This document shows, piece after piece, positions 55,558-63,287 of a stretch of 64,000 nt of DNA. This DNA is from an uncultured Gemmatimonadota bacterium. Its GTDB lineage: Bacteria > Gemmatimonadota > Gemmatimonadetes > Gemmatimonadales > Gemmatimonadaceae. Each line of letters begins with the position of its first letter. The first letter of the stretch is position 1. Location: assembly GCA_903882745.1 (NCBI GenBank), contig CAIRYG010000010.1, positions 248,001 to 312,000 on the forward strand. Direction: 5' to 3'. The notes under the pieces were generated by a model, which saw only the letters and a list, made by a program, of their open reading frames with translations, made no database searches and had not been told where the DNA came from. A program made the translations under genes and the position numbers.

Positions 55558-56198
55558 GCGCGCTTCACCCGTGCCACACCGTTCAAAAATGGATTGGATC
55601 GGAGTTCCTCACCGATCGTCGTCGATGGGCCATGACCGGGATGCACCGCCAGTTCTGGCGGCAACGTGGCCATCCGTTCCAACGAGCGCTGCATGGCCTC
55701 GGGGTCGCAGCCTGGAAGATCGGTACGTCCGATCGATCCGGCGAACAGTAGGTCACCGCCGAAGATGGCGCCTTCGCCAACGAATATCACATGCCCTGGC
55801 GCATGCCCTGGTACGTGCAGCACATCGAACGCCAGCGCCCCCACCGTGAGACGCATCCCCTCGGACAACTCGCCATCCACGGGATCAGGCTGCTCAAAGG
55901 GAATGCCGTAGCGCGCTGCTTGCGACGCGCCGCGCTCGAAGAGCGGCTGGTCGAGCGGATGCATGAGGACCGGCACAGGCCAGCGACGACGCACACCGGC
56001 AATGCCGCCGATGTGATCGAGATGCGCGTGCGTCAGCCAGATCGCGTCGAGAGTCGCCCCCGATTGCTCGAGGAGCGCGAGCAGCACCTCGGGCTCATCG
56101 CCAGGATCGACGAAGACGGCCCGATGTGCGCTCGGATCAACGATCAGCCAGCTGTTCTCTTGAAACGGGCCGACCGTCGCAGTCGCGACATGCATCAC
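55554..56198 (-). CDS. Metallo-beta-lactamase-fold hydrolase (glyoxalase II-like)
   Basis: The 214-aa protein has the metal motif THAHLDHIGG (HxHxDH), then VLHVPGHAPGHVIF and FAGSIGRTDLPGCD, typical of the short glyoxalase II-like/YcbL subgroup. Metal ligands are complete. The first start codon is GTG, with ATG one codon later, both overlapping the trxB stop. Probable thiolester hydrolase; the substrate is unproven. Confidence 0.88.
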   Translation of the reverse strand: MMHVATATVGPFQENSWLIVDPSAHRAVFVDPGDEPEVLLALLEQSGATLDAIWLTHAHLDHIGGIAGVRRRWPVPVLMHPLDQPLFERGASQAARYGIPFEQPDPVDGELSEGMRLTVGALAFDVLHVPGHAPGHVIFVGEGAIFGGDLLFAGSIGRTDLPGCDPEAMQRSLERMATLPPELAVHPGHGPSTTIGEELRSNPFLNGVARVKRA

Positions 56199-57178
56199 GC
56201 GCCGCGCACCAACATCTGAACGGGATCTGGCGCCGGATGTCCATTTTTTCGGGCGGTGAGAAACTTCTCTACCGCGATGGCCGCAGTCGTGGCATCACCC
56301 ACGGCCGTCGTGACTTGACGGGTGAGCTGCACGCGCACGTCGCCAGCGGCGAATAGGCCCGGAATCGAGGTCTGCATGTTGGCATCGGTGAGCAAATAGC
56401 CGGCGGCGTCGTGCTCCACATGCCCCTCAATGACACCGGTGTTTGGCTTGAAGCCGACGAAAATAAAAATTCCCGTCGCCTCCATCTCACGCGAGGTATT
56501 GGTCGGGAGGTGCTTGATGCGCGCGTGCGTCATCAGTCCGTCGACGCCGGCGATCTCCTCGATCACGGTGTCCCAGATCACTTCGATCTTTGGATTCGCG
56601 AACAGTCGCTGCTGCACAATCTTCGAGGCGCGGAATTCGTTACGGCGATGCACGAGGTAGACCTTCGCCGCGTACCGTGTGAGGAAATCGGCCTCCTCAC
56701 AGGCGGCGTCACCGCCGCCGACCACAATAATGGTGTGCCCCTTGAAGAAGGCGCCGTCGCAAATCGCGCAGTACGACACGCCCTTGCCGGCATACTCGAA
56801 CTCACCGGGCACCTCGAGCTTGATGGGCGTTCCGCCGGCAGTGATGATCACCGCTGGCGACCGATGGATGTCGCCACTTTCGAGCAGTGTCTCGAACGTG
56901 CCGTCATCTACCTTCTTCACCTTTTCCACACGCGTGAACGGGCGGATATCGGCGCCAAACTTCGTCGCGTGCGCGGCAAATTTCTCGGCGAGCTCGGAGC
57001 CGAGGACGTGCTCGAACCCGATATAGTCCTCGATCACTTCCGTGTTGAGCAGCTCTCCGCCGGGAAGGCCCTGTTCGAGCACGACGGCGTTGAGCATTGA
57101 ACGGCCAGCGTACATGCCGGCACACATTCCGGCCGGGCCCGCACCGATGATGACGACTTCATGGTCAAAGACTGCCAC
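56195..57178 (-). CDS. trxB: Thioredoxin reductase
   Basis: The 327-aa flavoprotein has VVIIGAGPAGMCAGMYAGR (FAD), the redox pair Cys137-Ala-Ile-Cys140 followed by Asp-Gly, VVGGGDAACEEADFLTRY (NADPH), and a C-terminal GLFAAGDVR. It reduces thioredoxin with NADPH. The start is GTG with CAGGA upstream. Confidence 0.95.
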   Translation of the reverse strand: MAVFDHEVVIIGAGPAGMCAGMYAGRSMLNAVVLEQGLPGGELLNTEVIEDYIGFEHVLGSELAEKFAAHATKFGADIRPFTRVEKVKKVDDGTFETLLESGDIHRSPAVIITAGGTPIKLEVPGEFEYAGKGVSYCAICDGAFFKGHTIIVVGGGDAACEEADFLTRYAAKVYLVHRRNEFRASKIVQQRLFANPKIEVIWDTVIEEIAGVDGLMTHARIKHLPTNTSREMEATGIFIFVGFKPNTGVIEGHVEHDAAGYLLTDANMQTSIPGLFAAGDVRVQLTRQVTTAVGDATTAAIAVEKFLTARKNGHPAPDPVQMLVRGA

Positions 57179-57210
57179 GATTCATTCCTGAGAGGTTAGT
57201 TGTCGCAATT

Positions 57211-57978
57211 TCACCCCGCGAGAGCCGCGGGGGAACCACCCACCCGCAGAACCCCGAGCGCCCCGTGGCAGTTTGACACCGTTCCGACCAAGATTCGGAC
57301 CGCGGGCGCGCCCGCCCTCCCCTCCACCGTACCCGCAACGATCGCATCGGCGTCCTGGATCGCGCGCACGTCCACCATGCCAACCCCGTACGTGCGATGC
57401 GTACAATGGAGCACCGCGACAGCATCCAGGTTTGGGGCGGCTGCGGCGGTCCGAGACATGTCCCAGTCGCGAAGCCCTCGGGTGTGGGGGCAGATGCGCG
57501 GCTCGATGCAGTTCACGGGGCACATCCACTCCGCGAAGCTCACGTAGCGAGAGGCGTCATCGCCAACGCGTTGCCAGGGCACGCCCTCGAGTGCGCTGGG
57601 CGCTTCGATTGCCACGGCGGAGGCCGAGTAGCGATCGATGGCGCGGTCTCGCAGCCAGTGCAGGAAGAGGTGCGGCATCAGCGGGGACGGCACGATTGCG
57701 TCGTGCGCGTCAGCCGGCGTGGCGAGAAATTTTTGCATAAAGGGCGCCCACTCCGATTCGACGAATCGAAGGTCGGTCGCCGCTTCTCGGGCAACAGCGC
57801 AGGCGGCGTCTCGATCCACCACGATCAGCTCCCGAATGCGGACGGCCCCACGCTCGCGCGCGCGTCGTAGCTGCCGCACATAGTACGAGCCGTAGCAGCC
57901 ACCGCCGACAATCACCACGCGACCAAAGATGATCGGCGCGGGCGCTGTGGGCTCAGCGCGCGCCGTGTCGTCCGCCAT
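57211..57978 (-). CDS. Unrecognised Rossmann-like protein with a conserved-looking cysteine cluster
   Basis: From the ATG at 57978 the 255-aa protein has a dinucleotide-binding start (RVVIVGGGCYGSYYVRQL, residues 20-37) and an acidic residue after the second strand (VVDRD). A later cluster EWMCPVNCIEPRICPHTRG holds Cys153, Cys157, Cys163; Cys192 and Cys237 follow near histidines. This could bind an iron-sulfur cluster or zinc. I do not recognise the family. It overlaps the 3' end of the SDR gene by 26 bp and lies upstream of trxB, so a redox role is plausible but inferred. Confidence 0.7.
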   Translation of the reverse strand: MADDTARAEPTAPAPIIFGRVVIVGGGCYGSYYVRQLRRARERGAVRIRELIVVDRDAACAVAREAATDLRFVESEWAPFMQKFLATPADAHDAIVPSPLMPHLFLHWLRDRAIDRYSASAVAIEAPSALEGVPWQRVGDDASRYVSFAEWMCPVNCIEPRICPHTRGLRDWDMSRTAAAAPNLDAVAVLHCTHRTYGVGMVDVRAIQDADAIVAGTVEGRAGAPAVRILVGTVSNCHGALGVLRVGGSPAALAG

Positions 57979-58717
57979 CCACGAAGAGCAGTTGCCCAGC
58001 GACGTAGGGCGCCGTGAGCAGGTAGCGCACGGCGCCGGCGACGTCGTCGGGAGTCCCGATACGGCGCAGTGGCGTGGCGTCGGCGAAACGCCGTTGTTCT
58101 TCCTCAGGCCAGTTCGGCGGCGCCAGCACCGCCCCCGGGGCGACGCCATTCACGCGCACCTTTGGGGCGAGCGCCGCAGCGAGCGCGTGCGTCATCGACG
58201 CCACGCCGGCCTTGGCCAAGCTATGTGGCATGAAGGCCGGCCAGGACTCGAACGCCATGTGATCCGAGATATTCACAATGGCGCCCCCTGCCTCGGGCAT
58301 CGCCTTCGCCGCTGCGAGGGCGAGAAAGAAGGGCCCGCGCAAGTTCAACGCGAAGACCTCGTCCCACTGGGCGACGGTGAGCGTGTCGAGCGGCGTGCGC
58401 CGCATCGACGCCGCGGAGTTCACAAGCGCGTGCAGCGTCCCGAACCGTGCGACCATCGCTGCGACGAGCACATCGGGCGTTGCCGGGTCGCCGAGGTCTC
58501 CCTGCACGGCGAAGGCTTCGCCCCCCGCGGCTTCAATCGCCGACACGGTCGCAGCAGCGCCACCGCTCGAGCGATGAAAGTGGACACCAACCCGAGCCCC
58601 TTCAGCGCCGAGCGCGACGGCGATGGCTTGACCAACGCGCTGCCCCGCACCGGTCACCAGCACGACGCGGCCCTGCAGCGACGTGCCGATCGAGGTTCCG
58701 ATCGGTGCCGCGGTCAC
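57953..58717 (-). CDS. SDR-family protein lacking the usual catalytic tyrosine
   Basis: A 254-aa short-chain dehydrogenase-like protein. The cofactor motif VTGAGQRVGQAIA (with Arg, as in pteridine reductase FolM/PTR1) is intact, as are NSAASMRRTPL and the serine in IVNISDHMAF. The YxxxK catalytic position reads His-Ser-Leu-Ala-Lys, so the tyrosine is replaced by His. The C-terminal GQLLFVDGGR is normal. The GTG start overlaps the PHP gene stop (GTGA). It may be an atypical reductase or have lost activity. Confidence 0.85.
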   Translation of the reverse strand: MTAAPIGTSIGTSLQGRVVLVTGAGQRVGQAIAVALGAEGARVGVHFHRSSGGAAATVSAIEAAGGEAFAVQGDLGDPATPDVLVAAMVARFGTLHALVNSAASMRRTPLDTLTVAQWDEVFALNLRGPFFLALAAAKAMPEAGGAIVNISDHMAFESWPAFMPHSLAKAGVASMTHALAAALAPKVRVNGVAPGAVLAPPNWPEEEQRRFADATPLRRIGTPDDVAGAVRYLLTAPYVAGQLLFVDGGRHGAR

Positions 58718-59568
58718 GCGGGGAGTCCTGTGCCGTATCGTTCGGCGAGCCGAGCGTCTTGCATCGCCAGCCAGTCGGCGTTGATCTGCATCGCCCCGAG
58801 CGCACGTGAGCCCGTGGCCGCGCCGTGCCAATCGGAGCCACCACTGGGCACCAGCTTGAAGTGGGCCGCGAGCGCGCCAAGTCGCTGGGTGTCGTCGCTG
58901 TGGTGTCCGGGATGCCGGACCTCGAGGCCGTCGATCCCGAGTGCGACAAGCGGTTCCACGCGGTCACGTCGACCGTCGGGCCCCGGATGCGCCCACACGG
59001 CGAGCCCCCCGTAGCGGTGGATCATGTCGATTGCGTCGGCGATCGCCAGTTTTTCTTTGTCGATGTTCGCCGGCCGGCCATTCCCGAGCCATTTATCGAA
59101 GGCTTCGCGATTGTCCTTGACGAAGCCGCCGGTGACAAGTGCGCGCGCAATGTGCGGACGGCCGATCGCGCCATCCGCGGCGGCTTCCAAGACGGCCTCG
59201 ACTGTCACGGGGACGCCGAGGGCGTTGAGTCGCTCCACAATCGCGATCGCACGGGTGCGGCGGGACCCACGAAAGGCGGCGAGCTCGTCTTCCATGGTTT
59301 CGACATCGCGAATGTGGAGGCCAAGGAGATGGACCTCGTGCCCCTGGTCGACGGTGGAAAGCTCCACGCCGGCGATCACCCGAATGCCGTGGGGTTCCGC
59401 TGCGCGCTGCGCGGTGCGGACTCCCGCGAGGGTGTCGTGGTCGGTGAGCGCGACGGCCGCGAGCCCTGCGCGCTGTGCGGTGGCGACAAACTCCTCCGGA
59501 GAGGCGGCGCCATCAGAGGCCGTGGAGTGCGCATGCAAATCGACGCACGCCGCCGGCGTCTCACTCAC
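58714..59568 (-). CDS. PHP-domain phosphoesterase (YciV/TrpH, RNase AM-like)
   Basis: The 284-aa protein begins VDLHAHSTASDGAASPEEFV, then VALTDHDTLAGV and IAGVELST, the metal-binding motifs of PHP hydrolases. GGLAVWAHPGPDG and GGSDWHG lie towards the C-terminus. E. coli YciV hydrolyses 3',5'-bisphosphate nucleotides and trims RNA 5' ends. The GTG start overlaps the downstream stop of the small gene at 59565. Confidence 0.9.
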   Translation of the reverse strand: MSETPAACVDLHAHSTASDGAASPEEFVATAQRAGLAAVALTDHDTLAGVRTAQRAAEPHGIRVIAGVELSTVDQGHEVHLLGLHIRDVETMEDELAAFRGSRRTRAIAIVERLNALGVPVTVEAVLEAAADGAIGRPHIARALVTGGFVKDNREAFDKWLGNGRPANIDKEKLAIADAIDMIHRYGGLAVWAHPGPDGRRDRVEPLVALGIDGLEVRHPGHHSDDTQRLGALAAHFKLVPSGGSDWHGAATGSRALGAMQINADWLAMQDARLAERYGTGLPA

Positions 59569-59831
59569 AGTGCGTAACCCGCCTCCGGCGAGTTCTCGCT
59601 CGACTGCGACATCGCGAAGAGCGAGTGCAGTTCGGCGTCGTTCATCGCCATCAGGGATGCTTCGCGCGACCGTACACCGCGCGGCGAGTAGCGGGTGACC
59701 CGGACCTCGCGCGCATCGTCGGTCACGCGCACGAAGAGGAGCCCGAACTCGTCCCCGTCGTACTGGGTGACCTGTCCAGAGGGAAACACGCTCCAGTCTT
59801 GTCCTGCTACGTGAATACGGCGCGTCGGCAT
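59565..59831 (-). CDS. Small hypothetical protein
   Basis: An 88-aa protein rich in beta-strand-like residues at the start (RRIHVAGQDWSVFPSGQVTQYDGDEFGLLF) and helical at the end. No motif recognised. It sits one base after the neighbouring small gene and overlaps the PHP gene by four bases, so it is probably translated in that string. Confidence 0.6.
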   Translation of the reverse strand: MPTRRIHVAGQDWSVFPSGQVTQYDGDEFGLLFVRVTDDAREVRVTRYSPRGVRSREASLMAMNDAELHSLFAMSQSSENSPEAGYAL

Positions 59832-59832
59832 C

Positions 59833-60093
59833 TCAGCTCAACTCCACTTCAGTGTAGATACGTGAGGGATCAAGCACCGACCCCGGGGCTGCGGCATGCG
59901 CGGCGGAAAGCGTCGCGGGATCGGGCGCCTCGGAAAACTCAATGAACGCGCCGGTCAGGGCCGCTTCCTCAAACACCCAAAACTGACACCCTGCCGACCG
60001 GTAGTGCTCCTTGCGCGCCTTGATTTTTTCGAAGTACTTGGCGCGATCGCCCAACGGGACGATCGATCGTTGCATGCTCAGGGCGCGCGCCAT
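59833..60093 (-). CDS. Small hypothetical protein, possible ferredoxin-like/ABM fold
   Basis: An 86-aa protein with YFEKIKARKEHYRSAGCQFWVFEE, a helix followed by a strand, resembling NIPSNAP/antibiotic-monooxygenase-type dimeric barrels. The match is weak. A second ATG at residue 7 is an alternative start. It precedes the small gene at 59565. Confidence 0.55.
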   Translation of the reverse strand: MARALSMQRSIVPLGDRAKYFEKIKARKEHYRSAGCQFWVFEEAALTGAFIEFSEAPDPATLSAAHAAAPGSVLDPSRIYTEVELS

Positions 60094-60122
60094 TCGATGC
60101 TCGTGGTGAAGAGTGACGGGAA

Positions 60123-61478
60123 CTAGAAACCAGTCTCAGGAATCTGCTCGAGCGAACGCTTCAGGTCGCCCATGAAGCGGTCCGCATCGGCGCCGTCGAC
60201 CACCTTGTGATCGAACGACAGCGAAAAGTACGCACAGGTGCGGATGGCGATGGTGTCCTCGCCGTCTGCTCCGGTGATCACCTTGGGACGCTTCTCGATC
60301 GCACCGAGGCAGAGAATCGCCGTCGTGCCAACCGGGATAATCGGCGTCCCGGTCAACGAACCGAACACGCCCGGGTTCGAGATGGTGAAGGTCGCGTCCT
60401 GCGCATCGGCGGGCCCGAGCTTCTTACTGCGCGCGCGCCCGGCCAGATCGTTCGCGGCCTTCGCCACGCCGGAGAGCGACAGATCTTCGGCGTGCTTGAT
60501 GACGGGCACGATGAGTCCGGACGGCTCCAGGGCAACGGCGATGCCGATGTTGTAGCGCTTCCGGTAAATGACGTCGGTGCCACTAACGGCTGCATTCAAA
60601 TACGGATGCTTCTTGAGGTTCGCCACCACGGCCTGAATGATGAACGGCATGTACGTCAACTTCTGTCCGTTCTGCGCTTCAAACGAGGCACGCATCGCAT
60701 TGCGAACGCGCGTGACGCGGGTGAGATCGACTTCCCAGAAGGTCGACACGTGGGCCGCCACGCGACGCGCGAGCGCCATGTGATCGGAGGTCAGGCGGCG
60801 CATCTTGGACATCGGCTCGACGACATCGCCCGCCCACACCGTCGCCGCTGGGGCGTGTGAATCCGCAGCCCCAGCATGTGCACTCGCACTCGGCGCGGTC
60901 GCGGTGCTGGCCGAGCTGGCCGGTACCGCGGCCCCGCTTTCGAGGAAAGAGACCAAGTCCTTCTTGGTCACACGTCCGGCGATCCCACTGCCCTGCATTC
61001 CCGCAATTTCGACCCCGTGTTCGGCGGCGATGCGGCGGACCAACGGCGAGCTCTTGGTGCGGAGCCGCTCTTCGAGCGATCCTGGGGCACCAGCAGGCTT
61101 GGCAGCGACGGCCGCGGCAGGAGCCGGGGCAGGAACCGTTGCCTGCACGACGGGTGCGGCCGCGGGTGCAACGGCAGGGGTCGGAGCGGCGGCAGCAGGC
61201 GCTGGGGCCGGCGCAGAGGCGCCGAGCGGGGCGCTCTTGTCGGTTTCGAGGCGGGCCACGACGGTATTCACACCGACCGTCTTCCCCTCGCCGACGATGA
61301 TTTCGGCCAGAATACCGGCGGACGGCGAGGGGATCTCGGCGTCGACTTTATCGGTGCTGATTTCAAAGATGGGCTCGTCGCGCTTGACCTCGTCGCCGAC
61401 CTTCTTGAGCCAACGCGAGACCGTTCCTTCGGCAATCGATTCCCCCATCTGGGGCATAATCACATCAATGCGCGCCAC
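60123..61478 (-). CDS. Dihydrolipoamide acyltransferase (E2) of a 2-oxoacid dehydrogenase
   Basis: The 451-aa E2 has a lipoyl domain (residues 1-80) with lipoylated Lys in EISTDKVDAEIPSP, Ala/Pro linkers, an E3-binding domain (SPLVRRIAAEHGVEIAG, GRVTKKDLV), and a catalytic domain ending with FSLSFDHKVVDGADADRF, the HxxxDG active site. The start is GTG, supported by GAGGGA six bases upstream. No E1 or E3 is adjacent, so succinyl, pyruvate or branched-chain specificity cannot be decided. Confidence 0.92.
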   Translation of the reverse strand: MARIDVIMPQMGESIAEGTVSRWLKKVGDEVKRDEPIFEISTDKVDAEIPSPSAGILAEIIVGEGKTVGVNTVVARLETDKSAPLGASAPAPAPAAAAPTPAVAPAAAPVVQATVPAPAPAAAVAAKPAGAPGSLEERLRTKSSPLVRRIAAEHGVEIAGMQGSGIAGRVTKKDLVSFLESGAAVPASSASTATAPSASAHAGAADSHAPAATVWAGDVVEPMSKMRRLTSDHMALARRVAAHVSTFWEVDLTRVTRVRNAMRASFEAQNGQKLTYMPFIIQAVVANLKKHPYLNAAVSGTDVIYRKRYNIGIAVALEPSGLIVPVIKHAEDLSLSGVAKAANDLAGRARSKKLGPADAQDATFTISNPGVFGSLTGTPIIPVGTTAILCLGAIEKRPKVITGADGEDTIAIRTCAYFSLSFDHKVVDGADADRFMGDLKRSLEQIPETGF

Positions 61479-61479
61479 C

Positions 61480-61767
61480 TTACATCCCTCTATCAGACGT
61501 GTCGCCCTTGGGCGGTTTGCCCAGGACCCAGAAGACCAGAATCGGCAGAGTGACCGCACCGACGGCGGCCCCCACAGCCCAATATTCTAACCAATTGCAC
61601 GAGGGAACGTCCTGACAGCCTCGCTGGTGTGTGGCATACGCCACGACCTTTGAGAGCAGGACGGCGATCATGCCACAGCTCACCGCTCCGAGGAAAATCG
61701 ACAGGCAGCCAAGGCTGACCTTCCGCGTCCAGGAGACGGAGCCCCGCGTCTCGTCAGTAGGCGGCAC
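61480..61767 (-). CDS. Small two-helix membrane protein
   Basis: A 95-aa protein with two hydrophobic segments (about residues 15-43 and 58-82) joined by a short loop holding Cys residues (RGCQDVPSCNW), which could form a disulfide. The GTG start at 61767 is inferred from position after the upstream stop; the frame extends further into the upstream gene. It ends one base before the E2 start codon. Function unknown. Confidence 0.5.
   Translation of the reverse strand: MPPTDETRGSVSWTRKVSLGCLSIFLGAVSCGMIAVLLSKVVAYATHQRGCQDVPSCNWLEYWAVGAAVGAVTLPILVFWVLGKPPKGDTSDRGM
61485..61490 (-). promoter_or_regulatory. Shine-Dalgarno-like site for the E2 GTG start
   Basis: GAGGGA on the minus strand, six bases upstream of the GTG at 61478, supporting that start over an upstream in-frame ATG. 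Confidence 0.6.
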
Positions 61768-62065
61768 TCGACGCGTGTCGATGGTCCACCTGCTTGTGCA
61801 GCTGCACGAAGAACTTTTTGACGTTGCGATCCAGGCGACTCTCGCCCTGCGCGGTGGAGTGCGCCTCCACAAAGGTGTAGTGCCCGCCTTCCATCTTCAC
61901 GGTGATGGTCAGCGTTTCGAGGACTTCCGGCGTGCCAACAACACCCTGCCAGCTGCGCGAGCGATGCGCCGCGGCCGTCGGCGTCAGGCCGATGGTTGGG
62001 AAGAAGGCATCGGCGACGGCGAGAACCGCGTCGGGCGAGATATGCGTGCGATGGAAGTGCTTCAT
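61754..62065 (-). CDS. Small hypothetical protein
   Basis: A 103-aa soluble protein with strand-rich middle (VLETLTITVKMEGGHYTFVEAHS) and a basic helical end with KKFFVQLHKQVDHRH. It has no signal or membrane segment and I do not recognise a family. The ATG overlaps the lipoprotein gene by four bases (ATGA), so it is translationally coupled to it. Confidence 0.6.
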   Translation of the reverse strand: MKHFHRTHISPDAVLAVADAFFPTIGLTPTAAAHRSRSWQGVVGTPEVLETLTITVKMEGGHYTFVEAHSTAQGESRLDRNVKKFFVQLHKQVDHRHASSAAY

Positions 62066-62517
62066 GGGGTCGTCGTTCCAGGTTCGGCCGCTTGGCGGAT
62101 CATCTGCCGCCAGTCGTCCTCAGGTTTCACCAACGTCTGCGTCGAGTCACGTCGGAACTGCACGTTCATAGCCCACTCGCCCGCGGTAATGAACATCAGC
62201 CGCGCGTGGTACGTCCCAACTTCGGGACCATAGGAGAAGCCGTCCCAGATGGTCTTGCGGTCGGCATTGGTCGCGAAAATTCGACCTTGCCCATTCACGA
62301 TCGGTTCGCGCGTTTTCTTGTCGCGGATCGTGATCGTGTAGTTCGTGGTTTCGAGCGCGCGCGGCGGCACCACATCGGCCGCAATGCGAAACTCAAACTC
62401 CGACGTAAAGAGGCGCATGTCGGTGTTCAGCTTTTGCGGCTCGCATCCCATACCTACGAGTGCCACGACCACCGGCGCGAGCACCAACAGGCGTCGCCAG
62501 TTCCGATTCGGGGTCAT
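62062..62517 (-). CDS. Putative lipoprotein with an Ig/FixH-like domain
   Basis: A 151-aa product with signal WRRLLVLAPVVVALVGMGC (lipobox GMGC) and a body of alternating strands including TNYTITIRDKKTREPI and TYHARLMFITAGEWAM. That pattern resembles YtkA/FixH-like beta-sandwich domains that sit outside the membrane. Start supported by AGGAGG at 62522-62527. Substrate unknown. Confidence 0.7.
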   Translation of the reverse strand: MTPNRNWRRLLVLAPVVVALVGMGCEPQKLNTDMRLFTSEFEFRIAADVVPPRALETTNYTITIRDKKTREPIVNGQGRIFATNADRKTIWDGFSYGPEVGTYHARLMFITAGEWAMNVQFRRDSTQTLVKPEDDWRQMIRQAAEPGTTTP

Positions 62518-62601
62518 GCGTCCTCCTTCAGTCCTGAGTGAGCGATCCGGTCAGAGAAACTTAACCTCGGTGGAATCTCCGCCATAGGCGCGCCGGTCGG
62601 T

Positions 62602-63255
62602 TCAGGGCGCCGTGCCGTGCCCCTCAGCACCCGCTACGGCGCGGCGAGCCAAGGTGCGGCGTACGAACTGCACCCGTTGCCAGACGGTGATCCAGGCGGT
62701 GACGGCCAGCACCACCACCACGGCGCGAAGGACCCAGCCATCGAGGGCGAAACCGAGCAGCCCCTGAGGCGCGGCAAGAAGCGTCACCCGCTCCGGACGC
62801 TGCATGATGCCAACCTTGGCGTCGAGCCCCAGCGCCTCGGCGCGCGCGCGCGCATAGGACGTCATGAAGGTGCCGATAATGGCTGCGAGCGTCACCGCGA
62901 CCATGGGCATGCTGTGATAGGCGGTGTCGGACGCCCAGAAATAGAGAATCCCACCGAGCACTGCCCCATCGGCGACGCGGTCGAGGGTGGAATCGTAGAA
63001 GGCCCCGAAGATGCTTGCCGTCCCAGTGCGTCGTGCCACCATGCCGTCGAGAACATCGAAGGCTGCCGTGACGCCAAAGAGCCAGCCACCGGCGACGAAG
63101 TGGCCCGTCGCGTAGAGCCCGCCGGTCACGATGGTGCACAGGGTGCCGAACGTGGTGATCGCGTTCGGCGACACCTTCCAGCGGACCAGTAGACCTACCA
63201 CCGGCTCGATAAGCCGGAGGTATCCCCGTTGGATGGCGTCCCAGAGCTGTTTCAT
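62602..63255 (-). CDS. CDP-alcohol phosphatidyltransferase
   Basis: The 217-aa integral membrane enzyme has the family motif DGMVARRTGTASIFGAFYDSTLD (here given in part: Asp-Gly, Ala-Arg, Gly and two Asp at the usual spacing), preceded by FDVL, with about six membrane segments. It transfers a phosphatidyl group from CDP-diacylglycerol to an alcohol. PgsA-like or inositol-type activity cannot be separated here. Confidence 0.88.
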   Translation of the reverse strand: MKQLWDAIQRGYLRLIEPVVGLLVRWKVSPNAITTFGTLCTIVTGGLYATGHFVAGGWLFGVTAAFDVLDGMVARRTGTASIFGAFYDSTLDRVADGAVLGGILYFWASDTAYHSMPMVAVTLAAIIGTFMTSYARARAEALGLDAKVGIMQRPERVTLLAAPQGLLGFALDGWVLRAVVVVLAVTAWITVWQRVQFVRRTLARRAVAGAEGHGTAP

Positions 63256-63287
63256 GCAGCGGAAGCTATGCGTCCGTGTGGGGCGTG

